Shown here: in pieces, positions 24,138 to 32,650 of the stretch | Position numbering within the stretch: position 1 is the stretch's first letter | Layout of the letters: every line of letters starts with the position of its first letter | Origin: CAYSSG01 sp964433635 | Lineage (GTDB): Bacteria > Atribacterota > Phoenicimicrobiia > Phoenicimicrobiales > Stramentimicrobiaceae | Direction of reading: 5' to 3' | DNA: 39,661 bases | NCBI GenBank assembly: GCA_964433635.1 | Contig: CAYSSG010000016.1 | Coordinates: forward strand, 1-39,661 | Notes under the pieces: model-generated | What the model was told of the DNA's origin: nothing | Database searches by the model: none | Seen by the model: the letters and a program-made list of their open reading frames with translations, nothing else | Position numbers and translations under genes: made by a program

Positions 24138-24695
24138 GCCATTATGAGGGCAATTCCAAATATGACGGTTATTGTTCCTGTAGATGCGGAGGAAACCCGA
24201 AAAGTTGTCAGGGCCTCCCTGCAGCATCAGGGACCCATCTATATTCGAATCAATCGCAGTTCACTGCCGGTACTGACTGACAGTGATACTGTTTTTACGA
24301 TTGGTAAGATGTATCCTATGGCTGAGGGTTCAGAGATTACCGTCTTTGCTACCGGGATCATGGTTTATCAGGCCTTACAAGCCCGGGATATATTGTTAAA
24401 AGATGGAATATCTGTAAGAGTCGTTAATGTAAGTACCATTAAACCCATGGATAGGAATGAGATTTTACAATATGCCGGGGATGTCAAAGGGATTGTTACC
24501 GCAGAAGAGCACAGCATTATTGGAGGATTAGGAAGCGCAATTGCTGAAGCAATCAGTGATCAGAGGATTCCTATAAAGATGGTTGGAATTAACGATAAAT
24601 TTGGTCAATCCGCCAGTTCTCATGAAGAACTGCTTGCCTACTATCATCTGACTGCTCAGGCCATTGTTGAAAAAGTAAAAGCATTGCTTACCTGA
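24138..24695 (+). CDS. Transketolase C-terminal subunit (5' part lost in assembly gap)
   Basis: The last 185 residues of the transketolase pyrimidine-binding and C-terminal domains. Visible are NMTVIVPVDAEETRKVV, GPIYIRINRSSLP, ITVFATGIMVYQALQA, VVNVSTIKPMD, GIVTAEEHSIIGGLGSAIAE and KFGQSASSHEELLAYYHL, all usual for the C-terminal subunit. About 120 residues at the start are missing. With the N-terminal subunit it would transfer two-carbon ketol units; within this catabolic cluster it may process a sugar-acid intermediate rather than serve the general pentose phosphate pathway. Confidence 0.87.
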   Translation, partial: AIMRAIPNMTVIVPVDAEETRKVVRASLQHQGPIYIRINRSSLPVLTDSDTVFTIGKMYPMAEGSEITVFATGIMVYQALQARDILLKDGISVRVVNVSTIKPMDRNEILQYAGDVKGIVTAEEHSIIGGLGSAIAEAISDQRIPIKMVGINDKFGQSASSHEELLAYYHLTAQAIVEKVKALLT

Positions 24696-24754
24696 TTTGC
24701 ATGTTATAAAATAAGTTAAGATTCTGAATCAATCAAGAAAAGGAGATTTTTACC

Positions 24755-25651
24755 ATGCCCAAAGCAAAGATCGGTTTTATCGGTATCGGCATCATGGGCC
24801 TGCCCATGGCCCGGAACCTTCTGAAAGCGGGCTATCCCCTCATCGCCTATGATGTCAATAAGGAAGCCCTGGCAAAGCTGGTTTCAGATGGTGCCCAGGA
24901 GGGGACATCCTGTGCCCAGGTAGCTCAGAACTGTGATGTGATCATTACCATGCTTCCCAACTCTCCGGATGTCCAAAAGGCCGTCCTGGAAGGAGGTGGT
25001 ATCTTGGAGGGCGTCCGCCGCGGTCAGATCCTCATCGACATGAGCTCCATTGCCCCTCTGGTATCCCAGTCCCTGGCCAAATCCTTGGCCGATAAGGGGG
25101 TCGATATGTTAGATGCCCCGGTAAGCGGCGGACAGGAGAAGGCCCAGTCGGGAACCCTGGCCATCATGGTCGGGGGAAAAGAGGAGATTTTCAATCATAG
25201 CAAACCCATCCTGGAGATCATGGGTAAACCGGTCCTGGTCGGCTCCATCGGTGCCGGTGGCACCACCAAATTAGTCAATCAGGCCATCGTGGCGGTGAAC
25301 ATCGCCATCGTGGCTGAAGCCCTGCTCTTGGGCAAGAAGGCCGGCGTGGACCCGGAACGTATCTTCGAGGCTATCCGGGGCGGACTGGCCGGCAGCCAGT
25401 GTCTCACCGACAAGGCTCCCCGCATGTTCCAGGCCAACTATGATCCCGGCTTCCGCATCAGGCTGCATGTCAAGGACCTGACCAATGTCCTTCAAACCAG
25501 CCAGGCCCTGCATCAGGCTATGCCTTTAACAGCCCAGGTGATGGAGATGATGCAGATCCTCATGGCTGAAGGACATACCGAACTGGATCATGCCAGCCTG
25601 GCACTGTTCTATGAGAAGATGAATGATCTTTCATTGAAAAAGAATAATTAA
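24755..25651 (+). CDS. Beta-hydroxyacid dehydrogenase (2-hydroxy-3-oxopropionate reductase / 3-hydroxyisobutyrate dehydrogenase family)
   Basis: A 298-residue NAD(P)-dependent reductase. The Rossmann motif is GFIGIGIMGLPMARNLLKAG (G10-x-G12-x2-G15), substrate motif DAPVSGG is at 120-126, and the catalytic lysine is Lys172 in GAGGTTKLVNQ. Tartronate semialdehyde reductase (GarR/GlxR) and 3-hydroxyisobutyrate dehydrogenase are the closest named members; I cannot separate them by eye. AAAGGAG at 24739-24745 supports the ATG. Base composition is strikingly high: hand-counted rows at 25081-25140 and 25321-25380 are 57% and 65% GC, against about 40% elsewhere, with C-ending codons prevailing. This points to recent acquisition or gene replacement. 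Confidence 0.9.
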   Translation: MPKAKIGFIGIGIMGLPMARNLLKAGYPLIAYDVNKEALAKLVSDGAQEGTSCAQVAQNCDVIITMLPNSPDVQKAVLEGGGILEGVRRGQILIDMSSIAPLVSQSLAKSLADKGVDMLDAPVSGGQEKAQSGTLAIMVGGKEEIFNHSKPILEIMGKPVLVGSIGAGGTTKLVNQAIVAVNIAIVAEALLLGKKAGVDPERIFEAIRGGLAGSQCLTDKAPRMFQANYDPGFRIRLHVKDLTNVLQTSQALHQAMPLTAQVMEMMQILMAEGHTELDHASLALFYEKMNDLSLKKNN

Positions 25652-25752
25652 CAGGAAATAAAAAAATAACAGAAGTAACAGAAGAATATAGAAATTACGA
25701 TCGGAACCAATAAACAAAATGAAAAATTCTATATTTCTTAAATCATATTGAC

Positions 25753-25782
25753 TTTGAATAATTTAATGTTGGAAAGTATAAT
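25753..25782 (+). promoter_or_regulatory. Candidate promoter for the SDR gene
   Basis: TTTGAA at 25753-25758 lies 18 bases before TATAAT at 25777-25782, which ends 17 bases before the GTG start at 25800. The transcript leader would be very short, about 10 bases. Confidence 0.45.
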
Positions 25783-25799
25783 ATAAAGGGAAAAAGATT

Positions 25800-26636
25800 G
25801 TGAATAATATTGATGGAAAAGTAGGAATAATTACTGGTGGAACAAGCGGATTTGGTTTGGCTATTGCCAGGTATTTGCTTTACAAAGGAGCAAAAATTAG
25901 TATTTTTTCGATTGATGACTTAACGAATGAGGCAGTTGTCTCCTTAGTTAACCAGTATAAAGATCAAGTTATAATTAACAATTTAGATATCACTGCAAAA
26001 AACAGTTCTGAATTAATGGTTCAAAAAACAATTGCACGGTTTGAAAGACTACATTTCTTAATCGTTAATGCAGGTTTTGCTATTCGATTTGAACAACCTT
26101 TTCCAGATTTGTCAAATGATCATTTATATGAAAGCTTGGAAATACAATTTAAGTTATTTCCGATTGCCTTAGCCACTTTAGCCCATGCTGCAAGTAGATT
26201 TTTAATTGAAGAATATAAAGATGCAAAGAGAGATAAAAATGGTCATTTAATAGAATCTGGATCCATTATTGTCACATTGTCAGAAGCTGCATTGTTACCT
26301 TTGCGGGATGATTTAATTGCATATGCAGCAGCAAAAAAAGCAACTCTTTCAGTCTTGCAAACCTTATCAGGAATTTTTGGAGAGAAAAATATAAGAGTTA
26401 ATGGAATCGCTCCAGGTTTTGCCAACACGGCAGGTCCTAAAAAGTTTTATTCAAGATATCCTCAAATTAAAGATTATATTGATTCCAAGACTCACCTAAA
26501 ACCATCATTTATGTCACCGGAGTCAATTATTCCAGCTGTTGAATATCTTTTAAATGATCATTATGTTACGGGACAGGTAATTACTTTAGATGGTGGTTTC
26601 AGTAACGAGATTCAAAGCTACTTTCAAAAGTCTTAA
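25800..26636 (+). CDS. Short-chain dehydrogenase/reductase (SDR)
   Basis: A 278-residue classical SDR oxidoreductase. The cofactor loop is TGGTSGFG at 12-19, the structural NAG is at 90-92, the catalytic serine is near 161 (TLSEAALLP), and YAAAK is at 175-179. It ends with the usual VTGQVITLDGGF. The NAD(P) preference and substrate are unknown; a ketone/alcohol step on an acid or sugar-acid fits the neighbours. The start is GTG at 25800 with AAGGG nine bases upstream. It is much more AT-rich than its upstream neighbour (hand-counted rows at 25921 and 26101 are 32% and 25% GC), so the two adjacent genes have different histories. Confidence 0.9.
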   Translation: MNNIDGKVGIITGGTSGFGLAIARYLLYKGAKISIFSIDDLTNEAVVSLVNQYKDQVIINNLDITAKNSSELMVQKTIARFERLHFLIVNAGFAIRFEQPFPDLSNDHLYESLEIQFKLFPIALATLAHAASRFLIEEYKDAKRDKNGHLIESGSIIVTLSEAALLPLRDDLIAYAAAKKATLSVLQTLSGIFGEKNIRVNGIAPGFANTAGPKKFYSRYPQIKDYIDSKTHLKPSFMSPESIIPAVEYLLNDHYVTGQVITLDGGFSNEIQSYFQKS

Positions 26637-26688
26637 ATGTTTGATCGGGAAACTAAAAATTTCTTTTGAGAAAAAAGGAAAATCAATG

Positions 26689-26701
26689 AAAGGAGATGAG
26701 G
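26689..26701 (+). promoter_or_regulatory. Leader element resembling those before the other binding proteins
   Basis: AAAGGAGATGAGG lies 73 bases upstream of the TctC start, which has its own GGAGG. It resembles the AAGGAGGTGGT elements at 2595 and 19353 in sequence and position but is not identical. Confidence 0.3.
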
Positions 26702-26774
26702 CAAAAGAGTCGATTATAGTAAAATGATTGTTCTGTTCGGGAAGAGATATTTTTAAAAATTTTATGGAGGTAAT

Positions 26775-27836
26775 ATGATGAAAAAATCAATAAAAATCAT
26801 TCTTACTTTAACTTTTATCACCATCATGCTATTGCTGGTATTTGGACAGGGAGTATCAGCACAAGCTGAAAAATTATGGCCTAAGAGTACTCCCGTGGTA
26901 ACAGTTGGTTTTGGTGCAGGCGGTGGAACTGACACAGCAGTACGGCCGGTTTTAGCTAAAATGGAAGAGTATCTGGGAGAGACGATTAATGTCGTGAATA
27001 TGGATGGCGCATCCAGTGCGGTTGCGGCAGAACATGTGCTCTCTCTGCCGGCTGACGGATATAATATGTTTGCCACCGGTTCTGGTCCACTCTCCGGTTT
27101 TCGTGTGATGGGAACCAGCGATACATCCTGGAGAGACTGGATTGGCTGGCATCCTTTCAATGGACCGGCTGCCCTGCTAGTCAAGGATGATTCACCTATT
27201 ACAACATTTGATGAAGCTGTAGCAGCGTTAAAAGAAGGCAATTTGAACTTTGGAATATCCGGATTTGGTGTTGGACCTCATGTTTTAGGTGAAGCCATCT
27301 TTGCCATCGCAGGAATTCCCTCTCCCAACTATGTGACTGCGGGATCCTGCCGGAATGCGGCAGTTGCCCTGTATGCCGGGGAAGTAGATATAGCGATGTG
27401 TACTTTTTCAGCGGCGGTTGATTTTGTGAAAGCCGGCCAATTAAAAGCATTAGCCGTGACCACCGCCGAACCTTATCCGGTTGGTGATATTGTCATTCCG
27501 TCCATTACTGACTTACTACCGGGCAGTGACAATGTTCCATTACTTTCTGAAACCTGGCCCGTTTTGATTAGAAGAGGGACACCACAGGAGTTAATAGATA
27601 AATTAAATGAAGCCTTCTTATGGGCCATTGAGCAACCTGAAATCAAGGAATTTGCAGATACCAAAGCCCTGAATATTGTCGGTTACTATGGTGAAGAGGC
27701 TGATAAATTCTTATCTTTCTCCGAGGCCGGCTATGCCTGGGCTCTCTTCAACAGCGGACTTGCCGAGAAATCACCGGAGGAATTTGGTATCCCTAAATTA
27801 GACGATTGGGATTGGGAAAAAGAGAAGAACTTCTAA
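26775..27836 (+). CDS. tctC: Tripartite tricarboxylate transporter substrate-binding protein, TctC type
   Basis: A 353-residue extracytoplasmic binding protein of the Bug/TctC family. The signal peptide is about residues 1-30 (IILTLTFITIMLLLVFGQGVSAQA). VVTVGFGAGGGTDTAVRPVLA is the family's ligand-loop start, and GISGFGVGPHVLGEAIFAIAG and AGEVDIAMCTFSAAVDFVKAGQLKALAV follow the expected order. It binds a carboxylate and delivers it to TctBA. At 353 residues it is slightly longer than typical (about 320), with a C-terminal extension ending DDWDWEKEK. Two ATGs (26775, 26778) follow GGAGG at 26766-26770; the second is better spaced. Confidence 0.9.
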   Translation: MMKKSIKIILTLTFITIMLLLVFGQGVSAQAEKLWPKSTPVVTVGFGAGGGTDTAVRPVLAKMEEYLGETINVVNMDGASSAVAAEHVLSLPADGYNMFATGSGPLSGFRVMGTSDTSWRDWIGWHPFNGPAALLVKDDSPITTFDEAVAALKEGNLNFGISGFGVGPHVLGEAIFAIAGIPSPNYVTAGSCRNAAVALYAGEVDIAMCTFSAAVDFVKAGQLKALAVTTAEPYPVGDIVIPSITDLLPGSDNVPLLSETWPVLIRRGTPQELIDKLNEAFLWAIEQPEIKEFADTKALNIVGYYGEEADKFLSFSEAGYAWALFNSGLAEKSPEEFGIPKLDDWDWEKEKNF

Positions 27837-27857
27837 ACAACTATGGGTTTTGATTGG

Positions 27858-27885
27858 GGGAAGGGATTTCAACTAATCTCTTCCC
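27858..27885 (+). terminator. Partial terminator / attenuator between tctC and tctB
   Basis: GGGAAGGGAT at 27858-27867 pairs with ATCTCTTCCC at 27876-27885 (one G-U pair) around an 8-base loop. CTCCTTTTGTTATATTTTT follows. It is 21 bases after the tctC stop and would reduce transcription of the permease genes relative to the binding protein. Confidence 0.75.
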
Positions 27886-27916
27886 TCCTTTTGTTATATT
27901 TTTGAGTGGTGGTCGT

Positions 27917-28411
27917 ATGAGCAAAATGATTAAAACAGATAAGATGGCTGCAGCTGATCTTGTCATGGGCATATTTCTCATTATCTTTGGCGGATTAGTC
28001 ATACTGGCATCCTTGAATATGAAGATTTACAAGCACTTCCTGGATGCACCAGGATTTTTCCCTTTTATTCTGGGTATTCTTTTTGTTCTTTTCGGAGCCA
28101 TCATGATTTCTTCATCCTGGCGCAGGAGAGGATATGAACAGCTCAAACAGGGCAGTAAGCATTTTAAACTGGCTCATATAGTGAGTAATATTCAATTTCA
28201 AAGAGTCTCGGTTCTCATTATTCTGATGGTCTTATATATTTTTATACTGATTGATAGAGTCCACTTTACCCTGGCCACAGCTTTATACCTTTTCTTTACT
28301 TTATATTATTTAAAGTCAGCCAGTCTGGGAAAGATTATTGTTATTTCCGTTGCTGCAGCGTTCATGATCAGTGCTTTCTTTACAAAATTTTTTCATATTC
28401 CATTGCCCTGA
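27917..28411 (+). CDS. tctB: Tripartite tricarboxylate transporter small permease, TctB type
   Basis: About 164 residues from the ATG at 27917, with four hydrophobic helices (LVMGIFLIIFGGLVILASL, FFPFILGILFVLFGAIMI, VSVLIILMVLYIFILI and IIVISVAAAFMISAFF), the TctB pattern. A TTG-started frame from 27854 would run through the attenuator hairpin and is unlikely. The ribosome site is weak (GAGTGG), consistent with low expression. It forms the membrane complex with TctA, encoded 27 bases downstream. Confidence 0.87.
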   Translation: MSKMIKTDKMAAADLVMGIFLIIFGGLVILASLNMKIYKHFLDAPGFFPFILGILFVLFGAIMISSSWRRRGYEQLKQGSKHFKLAHIVSNIQFQRVSVLIILMVLYIFILIDRVHFTLATALYLFFTLYYLKSASLGKIIVISVAAAFMISAFFTKFFHIPLP

Positions 28412-28438
28412 GTTTCCCGAAGAAGGAGGGATATTTTA

Positions 28439-29974
28439 ATGCTTGACTCATTTCTGCAACAAGCAGGCCTATTCTTTCAAGCCATGAGTTCCCAGTTTTA
28501 TTTAATGAACATCCTCATTCTTGCTGGTGCGGTTCTGCTGGGTATTGTTGTTGGTGCAATTCCTGGTTTGACCGCGACCATGGCTCTGGCGCTCTTAATC
28601 AATCTAAGCTATGGTATGGAGTTTAACCTGGCCATATCTTTTCTTCTGGGTGTCTATGTAGGGGCAGTAATGGGAGGTTGCTATTCTGCGATTATGGTAA
28701 ACATTCCCGGTACTCCGTCTGCTGCAGCAACAGCCCTGGATGGATTTCCTCTGGCAAAGCGGGGTGAGGGAGGTTTGGCTATCGGGATGGGTATTATTGC
28801 CTCTTTTTTTGGTATGCTGGTCAGCATAGCCTGCCTTATTTTTCTGACTCCTTTTGTCTATAAAATTGCTCTAAAGTTCGGGCAGTGGGAGTTTTTTCTC
28901 CTGGCTTTTTTTGGTGTCATGATCTGCGGGAATCTCTCAACAGGGAAAGATCCCATTAAGGGATGGGTCGTTGGTTTTCTGGGATTTTTTACTGCCATGA
29001 TTGGGTTGGATAAGGTCTATGCCTTTCCACGTTTTACCTTTGGATTATTGCAATTAAAGGGAGGAATCTCCCTGATCCCGGCTTTAATCGGGGTCTTTGG
29101 TATTTCCGAAATTCTGATCGTATTAGAAAAAGAAGTTCCCTATAAGATTTTAGGTAAGATTACAAATGTGATACCCAGCTGGAAGACGATCCGGTCCGTT
29201 TTGCCTACTGCCATCCGTTCGGGGATTATCGGTGTGGGTATTGGCGCAGTACCCGGTGCAGGAGAAGATATCGGAGCCTGGGTAGCCTATGATACGGCAA
29301 AAAGAAATTCCAAGCAGGGAGAAAAGTTTGGTACCGGTGTTTTAGAAGGAGTAGCAGCAGCAGAAACGGCCAATAATGCGGTGATTGGCGGTGCCATGAT
29401 TCCCCTTCTGACACTGGCAATACCCGGGAGTCCCCCTGCGGCAATGTTTCTGGCAGCGATCTGGCTTCATGGCGTTCAACCCGGTCCTATGTTACCGATA
29501 GAGAATCCCGGATTTCTATTCGAGGTAGCGGTTGTTCTTATACTCGCTACATTCCTGATGTTGATAGAGGGATTGTTGATAGCCAAGCCGATGGCAACCA
29601 TCTTGAAACTCAAGCGGGAAATCCTGATGCCCATTATCCTTCCGCTTACCGTCATCGGTGCCTATGCGGGAGGAGTAAGAGTCTTTGATATCAAAGTGAC
29701 TTTCTTCTTTGGAATTTTGGGCTATATTCTTCGTAAACTTGATTATCCCATGGCACCCCTTGTATTGGGGATTATCTTAGGTCCTCTGGCGGATATCAGT
29801 TTCCGTCAGGCACTGATGCAGAGCCGGGGAAGTTTAATTCCCCTTTTAGGCAGACCTCTGGGTTTGATTTTAATCGCAGCGATTGCCTTTATCACCTATA
29901 GCGGTTTTCGCAGGGCTATCGAATATTCCAGAAAAAATTCCAATTCTGATTCCTTGAAAACGATTGAACAATAA
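28439..29974 (+). CDS. tctA: Tripartite tricarboxylate transporter large permease, TctA type
   Basis: A 511-residue membrane protein of normal TctA length. Signatures are GIVVGAIPGLTATMALALLI near residues 34-53, GGCYSAIMVNIPGTPSAAATALDGFPLA, GVGIGAVPGAGEDIGAWVAYD, GVLEGVAAAETANNAVIGGAMIPLLTLAIPGSP, and LGIILGPLADISFRQAL. The paired G-x-IPG and VPG motifs are the hallmark of the family. It imports the TctC-bound acid with an ion gradient. AGGAGGG at 28424-28430 supports the ATG. It ends the transport unit; no terminator is evident downstream. Confidence 0.94.
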   Translation: MLDSFLQQAGLFFQAMSSQFYLMNILILAGAVLLGIVVGAIPGLTATMALALLINLSYGMEFNLAISFLLGVYVGAVMGGCYSAIMVNIPGTPSAAATALDGFPLAKRGEGGLAIGMGIIASFFGMLVSIACLIFLTPFVYKIALKFGQWEFFLLAFFGVMICGNLSTGKDPIKGWVVGFLGFFTAMIGLDKVYAFPRFTFGLLQLKGGISLIPALIGVFGISEILIVLEKEVPYKILGKITNVIPSWKTIRSVLPTAIRSGIIGVGIGAVPGAGEDIGAWVAYDTAKRNSKQGEKFGTGVLEGVAAAETANNAVIGGAMIPLLTLAIPGSPPAAMFLAAIWLHGVQPGPMLPIENPGFLFEVAVVLILATFLMLIEGLLIAKPMATILKLKREILMPIILPLTVIGAYAGGVRVFDIKVTFFFGILGYILRKLDYPMAPLVLGIILGPLADISFRQALMQSRGSLIPLLGRPLGLILIAAIAFITYSGFRRAIEYSRKNSNSDSLKTIEQ

Positions 29975-30241
29975 TTTAATAAGGTTACTGAATGAAAACC
30001 GCTTTTATTGTCTCCTTAAATAATACATTGCTTCGCCTTTGCCCGGTGTTTTAGTACTAGATATAGATAAATGGCATAGCTTTACTGATATTTCTAATCT
30101 AATATTTTTATCTTTATCATAATAGTAATGAACTACTTTATCTTTTCTTACAGGATACCATTGTTTCCTTATGTTATAATGAAGCAAGCGTCCATGAAGT
30201 GTATTATTCGAGATTATATTAAGATATAAGAGGAAGAATCG

Positions 30242-30928
30242 ATGAAATTCAAGTTAATGGAGAAGAGACAGGAATTAAAGGATGTTTTCAGCTTTATCTT
30301 CCAGCCAGAAAAGCCCGTTACCTGGCAGGCAGGGCAATTTGTTCTCTACAAGATTCCTCATGATCATCCGGATAATAGAGGAGATACCAGAATCTTTACC
30401 ATATCTTCTCCTCCTTATCAGGGGAAAATCATGTTTACGACCCGGTATTTTTTTCAGGAAAGCAGTTCTTTTAAAAGAGCTCTTTTTACGAAAGAGGTAG
30501 GAGATTTTGTAGAAGCCATAAGGATACAGGGACATTTTACACTGGAAGATGCAGATAAAAAGCTAGTCTTTATTGCTGGTGGAATCGGCATTACGCCTTT
30601 TCACTCTATTCTTCTGGATTTGGAAAAGAAGAAAAATATTAAGGACATCATACTCATTTACAGTAATAAGGATGAAGAGAGTATTATCTTTAAAGAAACT
30701 CTGAATCGTTTGGAAAATGCTTTTCAGGGACTTAAAATCCATTATATTTTTTCACCTCAGCGCTGTGACCAGGTGCTGATTAAAGAGATAGTTCCGGATT
30801 TTCAGCAACGAATTTTTTATCTATCGGGACCTATTAGAATGGTTATGGCTGTGGAAGAAGCGCTGCAGCAGCTCAATATAGATGCCGGTCAGATCAGGAA
30901 AGATTATTTCCCCGGGACCGGAGAATAA
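30242..30928 (+). CDS. Ferredoxin reductase-type FAD/NAD(P) oxidoreductase
   Basis: A 228-residue flavoprotein of the ferredoxin-NADP reductase fold. The FAD site is RIFTISS at 50-56 (pattern R-x-Y/F-T-x-x-S). The nucleotide-binding start is AGGIGITPF at 112-120. YLSGPIRMVMAVEEALQQL and DYFPGTGE are the C-terminal family segments. No iron-sulfur domain is fused, so it must pass electrons to a separate partner. It sits 47 bases upstream of lipB and lipA on the same strand; a role supplying electrons to lipoyl synthase is possible but only inferred. AGAGGAAG precedes the ATG. Confidence 0.85.
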   Translation: MKFKLMEKRQELKDVFSFIFQPEKPVTWQAGQFVLYKIPHDHPDNRGDTRIFTISSPPYQGKIMFTTRYFFQESSSFKRALFTKEVGDFVEAIRIQGHFTLEDADKKLVFIAGGIGITPFHSILLDLEKKKNIKDIILIYSNKDEESIIFKETLNRLENAFQGLKIHYIFSPQRCDQVLIKEIVPDFQQRIFYLSGPIRMVMAVEEALQQLNIDAGQIRKDYFPGTGE

Positions 30929-30975
30929 TCACAGACAGATTTTTATAAAATCATTTTTTATAGAGTGAGAAAAAC

Positions 30976-31686
30976 ATGCACCAGACTACATTAGACAAAA
31001 AAATCGATGTGGTTGACCTTGGGCTTATCGATTATGATGAGGCATTGCACATTCAGGAAAGACTAAATCAATTAAGACAGGAGAATCGCATTAAGGATAT
31101 TCTTCTCATTCTGGAACATGAACCGGTCATTACCATAGGGAAGAGGGGAGATCAAAGTCATATTCTGGCTCCCAGGAATTTTTTAATGGAAAAGGGTGTT
31201 AAAATTTGTCCTATAGGACGGGGTGGTGATGTAACCTATCATGGTCCCGGCCAGATTGTAGGTTACCCCATCATGCGTTTCCAGGAGCATGTTACCGGCG
31301 TCAGGGAATTAGTACGCAGCCTGGAAGAGGTTTTTATTCAATTACTGCAAAATCATTTTCAGATAGAAGCAGGACGTGACCCTGAGCATCCTGGAGTCTG
31401 GGTTGAGAATGATAAGATAACCGCCATTGGCTTATTAATATGCTCAGGTGTTACCATGCACGGCTTTGCTTTTAATGTGAATACTGATTTGAATGCCTTC
31501 CGGTGGATTTTATCCTGTGGCATTACGAATAAAGGTGTGACTTCTATCAAAAAATTAACCGGACAGGAACAGGATATCAGCTTGGTGAAAAAACAGATTG
31601 TCCGGCATTTTGCTCAGGTTTTCCACCTGGAACCTGACTGGAAAGACCGGGGAATGCTCCATAGGGAATTGGAGCTACTATCATGA
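30976..31686 (+). CDS. lipB: Lipoyl(octanoyl) transferase
   Basis: A 236-residue LipB that transfers the octanoyl group from acyl carrier protein to the lipoyl domains of 2-oxoacid dehydrogenases or glycine cleavage H protein. RGGDVTYHGPGQ is at 82-93, the catalytic lysine is Lys147 in NDKITAIG, MHGFAFNVNTDL follows, and the catalytic cysteine is Cys181 in LSCGITNKGVTS. Length is normal. Its stop overlaps the lipA start by 4 bases, so the two are translationally coupled. Confidence 0.95.
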   Translation: MHQTTLDKKIDVVDLGLIDYDEALHIQERLNQLRQENRIKDILLILEHEPVITIGKRGDQSHILAPRNFLMEKGVKICPIGRGGDVTYHGPGQIVGYPIMRFQEHVTGVRELVRSLEEVFIQLLQNHFQIEAGRDPEHPGVWVENDKITAIGLLICSGVTMHGFAFNVNTDLNAFRWILSCGITNKGVTSIKKLTGQEQDISLVKKQIVRHFAQVFHLEPDWKDRGMLHRELELLS

Positions 31687-32540
31687 ATAGCAGAAAACCG
31701 GAATGGTTAAGAATCAGATACCGAAAGAATGAGCAAACAGAACAGGTTATTGCCTTGCTTAACCGTTTATCTCTGCATACAGTCTGCCAGGAGGCTATGT
31801 GCCCCAATCTTTTTGAGTGTTTTGGCCAGAAAACCGCCACTTTCATGATACTGGGTGAGACCTGCACGCGTAATTGTACCTTCTGTAATGTTCACAAAGG
31901 GGAACCGGAACCTGTTGATTCCCATGAACCGGATCACCTGGTACAGGCAGTCAAAGAACTTGGCTTATCCTTTGTTGTGATTACTTCAGTCACCCGTGAT
32001 GACTTACCGGACGGTGGCGCTTCACAGTTTATACAGACAATCCTGAAGTTGCGCAACCTTTCTGATCAGTTGTTAATAGAAGTCCTGATTCCTGATTTTC
32101 AAGGCAACCAGGAAGCACTCTCCGGTGTCGTCAAGGCAAGGCCGGATGTGCTGAACCATAATGTGGAGACCGTTCCCCGCTTATATCCTGAAGTCCGACC
32201 TATGGCTGATTATCACCGTTCTCTTAAGGTGTTAAAAAAAACGAAAGAGCTTGCACCCGAAATGCTTACAAAATCCGGAATCATGGTAGGTTTGGGTGAA
32301 AAAGAGGCTGAGGTGTTGCAGGTATTTGATGATTTAAGAAAAGCAGGTTGTTCTATGCTGACCATAGGCCAGTACCTGTCTCCCTCCCGCAATCATCATC
32401 CCATCGTAGAATATATTCCTCCGGAACAATTTGCACTTTATGAAAAGAGAGCTTATCAGGTGGGATTTAAAGGTGTTGCATCCGCTCCGCTGGTCCGAAG
32501 CTCACATCGAGCCAGAGAGATTTTTCTGTCTTCTCATTAA
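31683..32540 (+). CDS. lipA: Lipoyl synthase
   Basis: A 285-residue radical-SAM enzyme that inserts two sulfurs into the octanoyl chain. The auxiliary cluster ligands are Cys35, Cys40 and Cys46 (C-x4-C-x5-C), the radical-SAM ligands are Cys61, Cys65 and Cys68 (C-x3-C-x2-C), and the C-terminal RSSH at 272-275 supplies the serine ligand of the auxiliary cluster. GIMVGLGE and TIGQYLSPS are further family segments. All catalytic positions are intact. It is coupled to lipB through an ATGA overlap. Confidence 0.96.
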   Translation: MNSRKPEWLRIRYRKNEQTEQVIALLNRLSLHTVCQEAMCPNLFECFGQKTATFMILGETCTRNCTFCNVHKGEPEPVDSHEPDHLVQAVKELGLSFVVITSVTRDDLPDGGASQFIQTILKLRNLSDQLLIEVLIPDFQGNQEALSGVVKARPDVLNHNVETVPRLYPEVRPMADYHRSLKVLKKTKELAPEMLTKSGIMVGLGEKEAEVLQVFDDLRKAGCSMLTIGQYLSPSRNHHPIVEYIPPEQFALYEKRAYQVGFKGVASAPLVRSSHRAREIFLSSH

Positions 32541-32571
32541 CGATTCAATTTATCTCCATCTTTCATTTTTC

Positions 32572-32600
32572 TGACGTATAACTCTAGATTATGATATAAT
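32572..32600 (+). promoter_or_regulatory. Candidate promoter for the pseudouridine genes
   Basis: TGACGT at 32572-32577 (weak -35) is 17 bases before a perfect TATAAT at 32595-32600. It starts 31 bases after the lipA stop and lies 50 bases before the kinase start, where a promoter is expected. Confidence 0.55.
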
Positions 32601-32650
32601 TTTACAGAAAAATATTTTATCTGCCTATCAGTTCAGGAAGGAAGTCAATC

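Noticed and set aside
30005..30187. Minus-strand 60-residue open frame in the gap between tctA and the flavin reductase
   Set aside because: No family resemblance, no ribosome site before its ATG, and biased charged composition; it may be a decayed gene end but nothing supports calling it.
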